From Crocinitomicaceae bacterium (GTDB lineage Bacteria; Bacteroidota; Bacteroidia; Flavobacteriales_D; Crocinitomicaceae), in assembly GCA_028689775.1 (NCBI GenBank), contig JAQVCM010000002.1, positions 124,001-188,000 of the forward strand: a stretch of 64,000 nucleotides of DNA. The letters are read 5' to 3'. The number at the start of each line of letters is the position of its first letter. Position 1 is the stretch's first letter. Made by a program: the position numbers and the translations under genes. The notes below the pieces were generated by a model that saw only the letters and a program-made list of their open reading frames with translations, did not search any database and was not told the origin of the DNA. Shown here piece after piece: positions 17,072-25,481 of the stretch.

Positions 17072-20000
17072 ATGAGAAAGTTACTCACCTTGTTTTTTAT
17101 TGCGGTATTTTTTCTGGGTTTTTCTCAAAACTCCTACCGATTTAGAAACTATACGCTTACCAATGGCTTGTCTCAAAGTGTCGTTACTTCAATTATTCAG
17201 GATGAGGTCGGTACGCTTTGGATTGGCACGCAAGATGGTTTGAATCGGTTTGATGGACAAAGTTTTGAAAATTTCACTTCAGACAACACCAAAGGAATCA
17301 GCAATGAATACATCCATACTTCTATTTTAGGAAAAAACAACATGCTTTGGTTTGGTTCGTCCAACGGTTTGATTTGTTACGATTCCCACCTTGAAAAATT
17401 CTCAAATTATAGCGTTGAAAACAACAGTGCTCTTCAAATTCAAAGTTTAGCGGAGGATAAAAATGGGAATATTTGGATTGCAAGTGCTTCCAATGGAATT
17501 TTCATGTTTGACATCAAAACAAAGAAAATAACTTCTAAAAAAAATCAGATTCCTTCTAAGAAAATCAACTTTATTGAATTTGCAGATGACAATTACTTGT
17601 TCGTTGGAACAGAAGATCGTGGACTTTTTAAAATCAATAGTAAAACTGGCGACACCAGAACGATTCAAATTACGGCTAAAAAGCCAGGTAGTTTAATCGT
17701 GAATGCCATGAAAAGAATTTCTGCAAAAAAGTGGCTTTTGGCTACCAACCAGGGATTGTTTCAACTCAACGAGGAAAACCATAAAGTTCAAGCTTTCTTG
17801 CCTGAACTGGATCAAATGTATGGAATGGTTTCTATTTCAGACGTCATCATTGAGTCTGAAAATTCATACTTTTTAGCAACTGAAACACAGGGTTTATTAA
17901 CAGTTTCTTTTCAAAATGGAAACGTTCATATTTATTCAAATAATTACGATGCGTTGCAGCAAAACAGTCTTTTGAACAATTCGATTAACGTATTGTTTAA
18001 GGACAAGTCTGGCGTTTTTTGGGTAGGTACGAATAGAGGTTTGGGGAGTTTTGATCCAATCAACATTGGATTTATCGGAATTGGACCAGCGGCAGATCAG
18101 TCCAATGGAATTCAAGCTTCCAATGTTTGGAGTTTTGCAGAAGATCCAAACCATAAATACATTTTCATTGGAACAGACAATGCGGTTTCTCAATACGATC
18201 AAAAAACAGGAAAGTTCAGACATTTTTTTAAAAATAGAAAAGGATACAACGAGCGCGAGATATTAGAAACGTCGATTCTAAGCATGCACGTAATCAATGA
18301 AAATGAGTTGATTGTTGGAACGACAGATGGTTTGTATAAGTTGCAAATAACGCCAACTGATTATCTTTACACGAAGATTGATTATCAAAAAGTATCCAAT
18401 CCATCCAATTTTGATCGAATTTATAGAATTGCTTGGTGGAAAGAAAAAAAGTACTTTTTGGCCACAAGAGGTGGTGTCATTTTATACGACGAAGCAGAGA
18501 ATTCATTTCGGGTATTTGAAAATGATCCTCAAAATCCAAAAAACACCATTACTCCGGGAGTTTGTCGGGTTGCGTATAAAGACAACAAGGGTCAAATGTG
18601 GTTTGCAACCAGCGCTGGTGGATTGAACGTTTTACAAGAACTGAACGGAAAAATCGAAATCGTACCTGCTGCTTTGAATCCACTTATTTTAAAAGCAACC
18701 AAAGATTATATTACCAACATCAATCAAATATCAGAAGATGTTTATTGGCTGGGAACCATGGGCTCGGGAATTGTAAAATTAAATGTCAAAGAAAAAAAGA
18801 CCTGGGTTTATAACAAAAGACGCGGTTTGCCCAACAACGTAATTTATGGGATTTTAGTCGATAAATCGGGTACACTTTGGATCAGCACCAACAAAGGAAT
18901 TTCGAAATTCAACCCAGCAACTCGTTTGATCCAAAACTACTCAGAAGTAGATGGTTTGATGAGTAATGAATTCAATCAAGGAGCCTATTTACAGGCGAGC
19001 AATGGCTATTTTTATTTTGGTGGAATTTATGGTTTCAATTATTTCAATCCGAAGAATTTATACAACGTTAGTAAAAATGTAGATGTTCGAATTTTAAAAT
19101 TCAAATTGGATGGCGATTGGATTCATCCAGGTGAAAGTGATTTTTTGAAGCAAAGCATTTCCAATACCGACGCCATCGAACTAGGCTATAAACAGCGAAG
19201 CTTTACCATCAAGATTATGCCAACGGATTTGAGTAACCCGCAACTAATTGAATATAAGTATGTTTTGGAAGGATCGGATGAAGGAGAAATCTTCATCGGA
19301 AATTTCAATCAAATTCATTTTACCTTGCTTCAGCCAGGCAATTACACGTTAAAAGTATATGCCCGTTTGGCCAATGACGTTTGGAGTATTCATCCTGCTT
19401 CTTTAAAAATTAAAGTTGCTGCTCCATTTTGGCAATCGGTTTGGTTTTGGGTTGCTTTCGCAATCATAATTGGAATTTTGGTATTGATCTATATCCGCAA
19501 GAGAATTGACAACGAACGAAGAGAACAAGTTCGACTGGAAATGAAAATTGCAGAACGAACAAGTGAAATCCGTGAGCAAAACACCGAGATTGAAAAGCAA
19601 AAAAGAACGATTGTCACCAAGAATAATTTGCTGCAAAGGCAAAAAAACTTACTGGAAGTAGAAAAGGAAAAAACGGAAAAATTCTTGAAAAATATCATTC
19701 CAGAGTCCACTTACGAAGAGCTAAAAACAAAAGGAAGAGCTAGTGCGCGTGCGTATACAACTGTTTCAGTCATGTTCACTGATTTTGTTGGATTTACCAA
19801 GAGTGCTCAGAAAATGAATGCAACCGAATTGGTGAATGAATTGGATATTTATTTCAGAAAATTTGATGAAATTATCGTTTTAAACAATCTAGAAAAAATT
19901 AAAACGATGGGCGATGCATACATGTGTGCCGGAGGTGTACCTGTTAAAAACAACACCAATCCGATTGATACATGTTTAGCCGCTTTGCAAATTCAAGAAA

Positions 20001-20980
20001 GCATGCGCATCATGCAAAAAGAGGCTAAAGAATCCGGTAGAATTGTTTGGGATTTACGCCTGGGAATCAATACAGGTGAAGTAACAGCAGGTGTAATTGG
20101 TTCAGAAAAATTAGCGTATGATATTTGGGGTTCAACCGTAAACGAGGCACACCGCATGGAGATGCTGGGAGAACCTGGAAAAGTAACTATTTCTGGAAAT
20201 ACCTTTAAGTTTATAGAACCTTATTTTTTATGCACGTTCAGAGGAAAAGTGAAGTCAAAATCGAAAGAATTGATTGACATGTATACCGTGGACCGAATCA
20301 AACCTGAACTTTCTGTGAATGGTGAAGGACTTTATCCGAATGAAAAATTCAAGGAGATTGTGAATTTGCATTTTTACTCAACAATCAACTATTATAAAGC
20401 CGAGAGACATATCATTCGGGTGCTAGAAAAACAACTTTCTCCGAAGCTACATTACCACAGTATTGCACATACGAAGGACGTTTGTGACGCCATTGAGCGC
20501 TTGGCATTGTCTGAAGGAATTACGGATGAAGCACTTTTCTTACTGAAATCTGCTGCAACGTATCACGATGCAGGTTTTGTGGAGCAATATGAGCACAACG
20601 AACCAATTGGAGCACGCATGGCGGAAGAAATTCTTCCAGATTATGGCTATTCGCCACAGCACATCGAACAAATTAAAGAATTGATTTTCGTAACTCAAAT
20701 TCCACATAAACCAAAAAACAACTTGGAGGAAATTATGTGCGATGCCGACTTAGATTATCTCGGAAGAGAAGATTTCCACGAAATTGCCGACCGTTTGAGA
20801 TTGGAATTAAGAGAACACGGAAAAATCGATAGTGATCGAGCTTGGGATGAAATTCAAGTTAAATTCTTGACACTTCACAAGTACTTTACCAAAACCGCAA
20901 AAGACATGCGCGACGAGAAGAAAGCACAAAACCTGAAAGAAATTAAAGAGCGCTTGAAGCGCGATGAGTATAACGATTAA
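17072..20980 (+). CDS. propeller sensor - adenylyl cyclase - HD phosphohydrolase fusion receptor
   Basis: This 1302-residue protein has a signal peptide (1-19), then about a dozen two-component-regulator-propeller repeats (about 25-670; WIGTQDGLNRFDG, WFGSSNGLICYD, LWISTNKGISKFNP), a Y_Y_Y-like Ig domain (about 700-780), one membrane helix (about 787-810), a coiled coil (about 815-880), a class III nucleotide cyclase domain (about 895-1080) and an HD domain (about 1115-1260). Cyclase metal aspartates D904 (FTDFVGF) and D948 (KTMGDAYM), purine-recognising K944 and D1017 (YDIWG), and N1024/R1028 are all present, a pattern for ATP rather than GTP. The HD domain keeps H1133, H1165-D1166 and D1226. 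The propeller would be periplasmic and both enzymes cytoplasmic. Whether the HD part degrades cyclic nucleotides or another substrate cannot be read from sequence. It is a single gene. Confidence 0.93.
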   Translation: MRKLLTLFFIAVFFLGFSQNSYRFRNYTLTNGLSQSVVTSIIQDEVGTLWIGTQDGLNRFDGQSFENFTSDNTKGISNEYIHTSILGKNNMLWFGSSNGLICYDSHLEKFSNYSVENNSALQIQSLAEDKNGNIWIASASNGIFMFDIKTKKITSKKNQIPSKKINFIEFADDNYLFVGTEDRGLFKINSKTGDTRTIQITAKKPGSLIVNAMKRISAKKWLLATNQGLFQLNEENHKVQAFLPELDQMYGMVSISDVIIESENSYFLATETQGLLTVSFQNGNVHIYSNNYDALQQNSLLNNSINVLFKDKSGVFWVGTNRGLGSFDPINIGFIGIGPAADQSNGIQASNVWSFAEDPNHKYIFIGTDNAVSQYDQKTGKFRHFFKNRKGYNEREILETSILSMHVINENELIVGTTDGLYKLQITPTDYLYTKIDYQKVSNPSNFDRIYRIAWWKEKKYFLATRGGVILYDEAENSFRVFENDPQNPKNTITPGVCRVAYKDNKGQMWFATSAGGLNVLQELNGKIEIVPAALNPLILKATKDYITNINQISEDVYWLGTMGSGIVKLNVKEKKTWVYNKRRGLPNNVIYGILVDKSGTLWISTNKGISKFNPATRLIQNYSEVDGLMSNEFNQGAYLQASNGYFYFGGIYGFNYFNPKNLYNVSKNVDVRILKFKLDGDWIHPGESDFLKQSISNTDAIELGYKQRSFTIKIMPTDLSNPQLIEYKYVLEGSDEGEIFIGNFNQIHFTLLQPGNYTLKVYARLANDVWSIHPASLKIKVAAPFWQSVWFWVAFAIIIGILVLIYIRKRIDNERREQVRLEMKIAERTSEIREQNTEIEKQKRTIVTKNNLLQRQKNLLEVEKEKTEKFLKNIIPESTYEELKTKGRASARAYTTVSVMFTDFVGFTKSAQKMNATELVNELDIYFRKFDEIIVLNNLEKIKTMGDAYMCAGGVPVKNNTNPIDTCLAALQIQESMRIMQKEAKESGRIVWDLRLGINTGEVTAGVIGSEKLAYDIWGSTVNEAHRMEMLGEPGKVTISGNTFKFIEPYFLCTFRGKVKSKSKELIDMYTVDRIKPELSVNGEGLYPNEKFKEIVNLHFYSTINYYKAERHIIRVLEKQLSPKLHYHSIAHTKDVCDAIERLALSEGITDEALFLLKSAATYHDAGFVEQYEHNEPIGARMAEEILPDYGYSPQHIEQIKELIFVTQIPHKPKNNLEEIMCDADLDYLGREDFHEIADRLRLELREHGKIDSDRAWDEIQVKFLTLHKYFTKTAKDMRDEKKAQNLKEIKERLKRDEYND

Positions 20981-21315
20981 ATCTTTTGAGAATTTGACAC
21001 CAAGATCAACAACCTGTCTTTCCGAAACCGTTCCAGAAGAAGAAATCTTTTTGATTTTCAACAATAATCTTATTCGAAGCTAAATCTTGCAAGCGCAAGA
21101 TTTCCTCAGAAGATCTCCGCGATATCCTAAATCTGGACATTAGCATTATCCGGTTTCGATTTTTCATCGAAATCACGCAGCCTGCGAAGTGAAGGACAAT
21201 GCGTAGCCCCTTGCAACAAGGTCCTTTTGGTTACTTTTTGACCTTGGAAGAAGTAACAAAATCATTTTTGGGGCGATAATCGTTTCTATGATTTTGGATA
21301 CTAGCGATTACGAAT
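20981..21315. other. intergenic stretch with dispersed-repeat-like hairpins
   Basis: No gene is visible. It holds inverted repeats: CTTGCAAGCGCAAG near 21087, TTTCGATTTTTCATCGAAA near 21155, and GTTACTT/AAGTAAC (21230-21257) in a CCTTTTGGTTACTTTTTG context. The last is a form commonly scattered between genes in Bacteroidota genomes (recalled, not searched). Confidence 0.5.
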
Positions 21316-21873
21316 TTAACGATCTACAGTTCTACTCAACCTCAAAATTCGTTCAACCTCCACTTTGTCACTCATAAAAATAGTCGTTTTCATCTCACCT
21401 TTCACTTCTTCATACTTCCCAGTATCTTCATTCCAGAGCACATATTCAAACTGGTTTTTCTTCCAATTTGCGATGTGCGATTTAGATTTGATAAGGTATT
21501 CAAAGGTTTTTGGCTCTCCATTGATCGGTCTTGCATGGATGATTTCTTTCGTTTGTTTTTCGATATAAATCGGTTTACCTTTACTTGTGTAAATCTTGAA
21601 TGACTCAAATTCAGATGTTTGACCTGTATTCGATTTGTATTCGATTTTGATGATTTTATTCTTGTTTTTAAAAACAACAACTTGCTCTTCGGTATTGAGC
21701 TTTTTATCTTTTGCAATCTCTGAAGCGGGAACGCTGTACGATTTTAAATTAGGTTCTTGATCGATTTTCAGAACTTGACTTTCGATTTTTAAAAGCTGAC
21801 TTTCTTTAAGTTGTGCATTCACGTTGATCGTTAAACCTATAAAAAGGAATAGTAAACCTGCTAATTTTTTCAT
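21316..21873 (-). CDS. secreted hypothetical protein
   Basis: I place the start at 21873, giving 185 residues that begin with a clean signal peptide (MKKLAGLLFLFIGLTINVNAQ). A longer frame reaching 21966 adds a lysine/serine-rich leader and would overlap the upstream ArsC-like gene, so it is unlikely. The mature protein is lysine-rich and beta-prone (KNKNKIIKIEYKSNTGQTSEFESFKIYTSKGKPIYIEKQT). I do not recognise a family. It lies 22 bases after the arsC-like stop and may be cotranscribed. Confidence 0.7.
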   Translation of the reverse strand: MKKLAGLLFLFIGLTINVNAQLKESQLLKIESQVLKIDQEPNLKSYSVPASEIAKDKKLNTEEQVVVFKNKNKIIKIEYKSNTGQTSEFESFKIYTSKGKPIYIEKQTKEIIHARPINGEPKTFEYLIKSKSHIANWKKNQFEYVLWNEDTGKYEEVKGEMKTTIFMSDKVEVERILRLSRTVDR

Positions 21874-21895
21874 GGAATGATTTTTTTGACTTGAA

Positions 21896-22252
21896 CTATT
21901 TTTGATTAAAAGCAACTTTCGCAGCGTCGACTTCTTTCTTCGAATTTCCGATGAAAACCTGCTCATCGTAAATCATAAAAGGTCTTTTCAAAAAGGTATA
22001 TTCCTTCAATATCAAATCTCTGTAATCCGATTCAGAAAGTTCTTTTTCGTTCCAACCTTCTGACCTAAATTTTACCGCTCTACGAGAAAACAATTGCTCA
22101 TAAGAACCAACTTTCTTTTTCAACCAATCCAAGGTTTTGGCATCAATATTTTCCTTTTTAATATCGATCAATTCAACTTCTGAAGAAGGATTAAGTTCTT
22201 TGATTATTCTTTGGCAAGTATTGCACGAGCTTAAGTGATATATTCTTTTCAT
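21896..22252 (-). CDS. ArsC/Spx-family thioredoxin-fold protein
   Basis: This 118-residue protein has an N-terminal CNTC motif (C10, C13 in SSCNTCQRIIKEL), followed by the family pattern LDWLKKKVGSYEQLFSRRAVKFR, EYTFLKRPFMIYD and VFIGNSKKEV. This is the ArsC-like (YffB/Spx) branch; arsenate reductases normally have CxxC-like or single Cys with conserved arginines, and R-R and KRP are present here. Without an ars operon nearby, arsenate reduction is uncertain; a general glutaredoxin-like reductase is possible. Confidence 0.85.
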   Translation of the reverse strand: MKRIYHLSSCNTCQRIIKELNPSSEVELIDIKKENIDAKTLDWLKKKVGSYEQLFSRRAVKFRSEGWNEKELSESDYRDLILKEYTFLKRPFMIYDEQVFIGNSKKEVDAAKVAFNQK

Positions 22253-22461
22253 GGTTGTTTTAATTTTAAAAATAGTTCATGGCCGAAATGGATTTTATCA
22301 AGCATTTCATTCTTTTTTTTGAACTCCATTTCATCAGGTAAATATAAGAAAGATTCACTTAAATTTTAAATGAACTAGACAGGGAGTTGGAAAACTGAGA
22401 AAAATCATTAAAATTGTTAATAAACACGCTCGCCGGATGGTCAAATCCATTTTTTTTGGAT

Positions 22462-22469
22462 TATATTTG
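22462..22469 (+). promoter_or_regulatory. candidate -7 box of the dksA-like/lspA operon
   Basis: TATATTTG matches TAnnTTTG, 51 bases upstream of the ATG at 22521. No convincing -33 TTG is seen at the proper distance. Confidence 0.4.
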
Positions 22470-22520
22470 CGACAATTAAAAAGGTGGGAAGAAATTCACA
22501 TAATTTAAATTTGAATAGCT

Positions 22521-22901
22521 ATGTCAGTAGAGAAAACAAGATATACAGATGTTGAACTCGAGGAGTTTAAAGAATTGATTAACGAGAAATTGAAAGAAGC
22601 TCAATCTGATTACGACATGTTGAAAAACTCTTTGTCGAATAGAGACGACAATGGAACAGACGATACTGGAAGAACATTCAACATGATGGAGGATGGTTCA
22701 GAGACTTTATCGAGAGAAGAAGTTGCACAATTGAGCTTAAGACAAGAGAAGTTTATTCAAAATCTTCAAAATGCATTGATTCGTATTCAGAACAAAACAT
22801 ACGGACTTTGTAGGGTAACTGGAAAATTAATTCCAAAAGAAAGATTGCGTTTGGTGCCTCATGCTACATTAAGTATTGATGCTAAAAATGCTCAGAAATA
22901 A
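22521..22901 (+). CDS. TraR/DksA-family protein with degenerate zinc finger
   Basis: This 126-residue protein has a helical N-terminal coiled coil (residues 8-45), an acidic tip-like segment (NRDDNGTDDTGRTF) and a C-terminal YGLCRVTGKLIPKERLRLVPHATLS, the DksA C-terminal signature. Only one of the four zinc cysteines remains (C of GLCRV), so this is a cysteine-poor DksA type, usual in Bacteroidota. DksA proteins bind the RNA polymerase secondary channel and modulate the stringent response. Its stop codon directly abuts the lspA ATG, so the two are cotranscribed. Confidence 0.88.
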   Translation: MSVEKTRYTDVELEEFKELINEKLKEAQSDYDMLKNSLSNRDDNGTDDTGRTFNMMEDGSETLSREEVAQLSLRQEKFIQNLQNALIRIQNKTYGLCRVTGKLIPKERLRLVPHATLSIDAKNAQK

Positions 22902-23558
22902 ATGAGAAAAAATATCGCCATTGTCGGAATAATCGTTGCATTGATTTTAATTTTAGATCAGTGTTTGAAGATTTGGGTTAAAACAACTTTTGACAATGAG
23001 CCTATTAACCTACTTGGTGAATGGTTCAGAATGGTGTATGTAGAAAATCCGGGTATGGCCTTCGGTACCACTTTTGGAGGTGGTATCTGGGGGAAATTGG
23101 CTTTGAGCCTTTTCCGAATTGCCGCCATTGTTGGTCTGGCTTATTATTGGATGAAACAATCCAAAGCAGGAGCTAAATTAGAATTTTTAATCGTCATCGG
23201 ATTGATATTTGCAGGTGCTTTAGGCAACTTGATTGATTCGATGTTTTACGATTACATTTTTGTTTATGAACCTTGTTACTCCTACAATTTACACGAAGGA
23301 TCTGGAATCTGGAGTGATTGTGGAACTTTCTGGGGAAAGGTTGAAACAAGACAGACAGGCTTTTTGTTTGGGAACGTGGTTGACATGTTTCAGTTCAATG
23401 TGTATTGGCCCTCTTGGGTTCCATGGTTAGGAGGAAAAGCCATTTTTCCTGCAGTTTGGAACATTGCCGATTTCTCAATTTCAAGCGGTGTAATTCTGAT
23501 TCTTTTCAGACAAAAACATTATTTCGCAAAAGAAAGTGAAAATAAAGATCAAGCCTAA
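22902..23558 (+). CDS. lspA: lipoprotein signal peptidase (signal peptidase II)
   Basis: This 218-residue membrane aspartyl protease cleaves prolipoprotein signal peptides before the lipidated cysteine. It has four hydrophobic segments and the two catalytic-aspartate motifs, GALGNLIDSMFYD and VWNIADFSISSG; the region VENPGMAFGTTF matches the conserved N-A/P-G-A-F motif. It is longer than the typical ~160 residues because of an insert (about 115-155) between the third and fourth segments, as in other Bacteroidota LspA. It starts immediately after the DksA-like stop. Its substrates in this window include several lipoproteins. Confidence 0.92.
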   Translation: MRKNIAIVGIIVALILILDQCLKIWVKTTFDNEPINLLGEWFRMVYVENPGMAFGTTFGGGIWGKLALSLFRIAAIVGLAYYWMKQSKAGAKLEFLIVIGLIFAGALGNLIDSMFYDYIFVYEPCYSYNLHEGSGIWSDCGTFWGKVETRQTGFLFGNVVDMFQFNVYWPSWVPWLGGKAIFPAVWNIADFSISSGVILILFRQKHYFAKESENKDQA

Positions 23559-23986
23559 AGTCTTTAATTTGCTGGTTTTCAATCTGTTTTAAAGGTTAAT
23601 TAATCTATAAAATATTTTATTTTATTTTCTAATTTTTAAAAGGATATGATTACATTTGTCAACAACCAAATCGCAAAGCATTTGAATTAATGAATTTTGT
23701 AGCAAATTGAAAACAAGGATTTTTCATTTTTTGCGCTAACTCATTCGCCATTTTAAATAGATTGGAAACAACAAATTATTTTGCGATTAAAAGTTCGATG
23801 AATGAAGAATAGCGTTTACGTATTCCAAGAAGCTTATTTTCCCAAGAGAATAAACGAATCTATTCACATTTCAGATCGTAAAAAATCGACATGTTTGTAT
23901 TTTTACAACTTAGGATGTTCAATACCTTTCAAAAATTATTCACAGAAGACCTCATCGAGTAGGTTGTTTTTTCCATTTAATAAAGT
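23559..23986. other. intergenic region upstream of pnt
   Basis: About 430 AT-rich bases with no convincing gene. A 62-codon frame (23802-23990) has no coding signature. The pnt promoter should lie in the last 100 bases but no TAnnTTTG box is clear. Confidence 0.5.
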
Positions 23987-25105
23987 ATGAAGAAAATAGG
24001 AATTTTAAAAGAGCAAGCTGGAGAGTCGCGCATTTGCATGACACCAATCGTTGCGAAAAGAGTCATCAAAGAACTTGAATATGTTGTTTTAATTGAAGCT
24101 GGCGCTGGACATAGCGCTGGGTTTTCAGATGAAATGTATGTGGAAGTTGGTGCGCAAATTCTTTCGCGAGCTGAGTTGGTGAATCAAGCAGATGTAATTC
24201 TGTTTATCAATCCGCTGGAAGCTCAGTTGGAGATTACTGCCGATAAAATGTTGATCGGAATTTTGAATCCACTTTTCAGACCAGAGCTTTTAGCTGCGTA
24301 TGAAAACAAACACATCAAGTTGTTTAGTTTGGATTTGATGCCACGTTCATCAAAAGCACAATCGATGGACGTTTTGTCTTCCATGGCTTCTTTGGCTGGT
24401 TACAAAGCGGTTCTAAAAGCGTCTGATTTGCACACTTCCGTGTTGCCGATGTTTACCACAGCAGCAGGAACGATCAAAGCGGCGAAAGTATTGGTTATTG
24501 GCGCTGGTGTTGCTGGACTTCAGGCCATTGCAACTGCAAAACGTTTAGGGGCAATTGTAGAAGCGTTTGACGTGCGAAAATCTGCTGGTGAAGAAGTACG
24601 AAGTTTAGGTGCTAAATTCGTTGAAGTAGAAGGAGCAGTAGAAAACGAAAAAGCCGGTGGATATGCAGTTGAACAAACGGAAGATTTCATCCAACGTCAA
24701 AAACAGTTAATTGACAAACACGTTTCGGAAGCTTCTATCGTTATTTCTACAGCAAATATACCAGGTAGAAAAGCACCAATCTTGATTGAAAAGGAAAGTG
24801 TCGATAAAATGAAACCAGGTTCTGTGATTATTGATTTGGCATCTGAACAAGGAGGAAATTGTGTTTTAACGAAAGACAACGAGAAAATCAATCACCAAGG
24901 GGTTGTTATCATTGGAAACTCACATTTGGCAAGAGAACTTTCAGCAACTTCTTCTCAGTTACTTTCAACCAATTATTTCAATTATTTAAAACATTTGAAA
25001 TGGGTTGAAACCGAAAACATTCAAGCAGATCCTTTATATGAAGGTTGTTTGGTGATGAATAACGGAGAAATGGTTCACGAACGAGTTCTTTCATTTATAA
25101 AATAA
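23987..25105 (+). CDS. pntAA: NAD(P) transhydrogenase alpha subunit, NAD(H)-binding part
   Basis: This 372-residue soluble subunit (domain I) binds NAD(H) in the proton-translocating transhydrogenase that makes NADPH at the expense of the proton motive force. It matches the AlaDH/PNT fold: N-terminal MKKIGILKEQAGESRICMTP, the segment MPRSSKAQSMDVLSSMASLAGYKAV (split here for clarity at MDVLSS), the dinucleotide fold VLVIGAGVAGLQAIATAKRLGA, and the conserved SIVISTANIPGRKAPIL. The membrane part is encoded separately by the next gene, the split three-gene layout common in Bacteroidota. Confidence 0.93.
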   Translation: MKKIGILKEQAGESRICMTPIVAKRVIKELEYVVLIEAGAGHSAGFSDEMYVEVGAQILSRAELVNQADVILFINPLEAQLEITADKMLIGILNPLFRPELLAAYENKHIKLFSLDLMPRSSKAQSMDVLSSMASLAGYKAVLKASDLHTSVLPMFTTAAGTIKAAKVLVIGAGVAGLQAIATAKRLGAIVEAFDVRKSAGEEVRSLGAKFVEVEGAVENEKAGGYAVEQTEDFIQRQKQLIDKHVSEASIVISTANIPGRKAPILIEKESVDKMKPGSVIIDLASEQGGNCVLTKDNEKINHQGVVIIGNSHLARELSATSSQLLSTNYFNYLKHLKWVETENIQADPLYEGCLVMNNGEMVHERVLSFIK

Positions 25106-25169
25106 ACCATTGCATTTACAAACCTTCGAATGAGAAGCGTTTTTTGAATATCAATTTAATAGATACACT

Positions 25170-25478
25170 ATGTTTGAATTTTTACAGGGTGATTTAGCCC
25201 CACTTTATTTTATCGTACTTTGCGTATTTCTCGGAATAGAAATTATTGCAAACGTACCAGCTATTTTGCACACGCCCTTAATGTCAGGTGCGAATGCAAT
25301 TCACGGAGTTATTTTGGTTGGTGCCATCATCGTGATGAACCAAGTAGCATCGGATGATTATGTGAATTTAATTATCGGATTTTTAGCCGTATTTGTTGGG
25401 ACGCTCAACATTTCTGGAGGTTTTTTCGTAACGGGAAGAATTCTATCCATGTTCTCATCTAAAAAGAAAAAACAATAG
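25170..25478 (+). CDS. pntAB: NAD(P) transhydrogenase alpha subunit, membrane part
   Basis: This 102-residue protein has three membrane helices and the PntA C-terminal signature NVPAILHTPLMSGANAIHGV near residue 30, ending in FFVTGRILSMFSSKKKKQ. It forms part of the proton channel (domain II). It lies between pntAA (64-base gap) and pntB (3-base gap). Confidence 0.93.
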   Translation: MFEFLQGDLAPLYFIVLCVFLGIEIIANVPAILHTPLMSGANAIHGVILVGAIIVMNQVASDDYVNLIIGFLAVFVGTLNISGGFFVTGRILSMFSSKKKKQ

Positions 25479-25481
25479 CAT

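Noticed and set aside
21874..21966. N-terminal extension of the secreted protein at 21316
   Set aside because: It overlaps the ArsC-like gene and would bury the signal peptide.
23802..23990. 62-codon frame overlapping the pntAA start by 4 bases (ATGA)
   Set aside because: The overlap looks like translational coupling, but the composition is not coding-like, no family pattern is visible and the region reads as AT-rich non-coding DNA.
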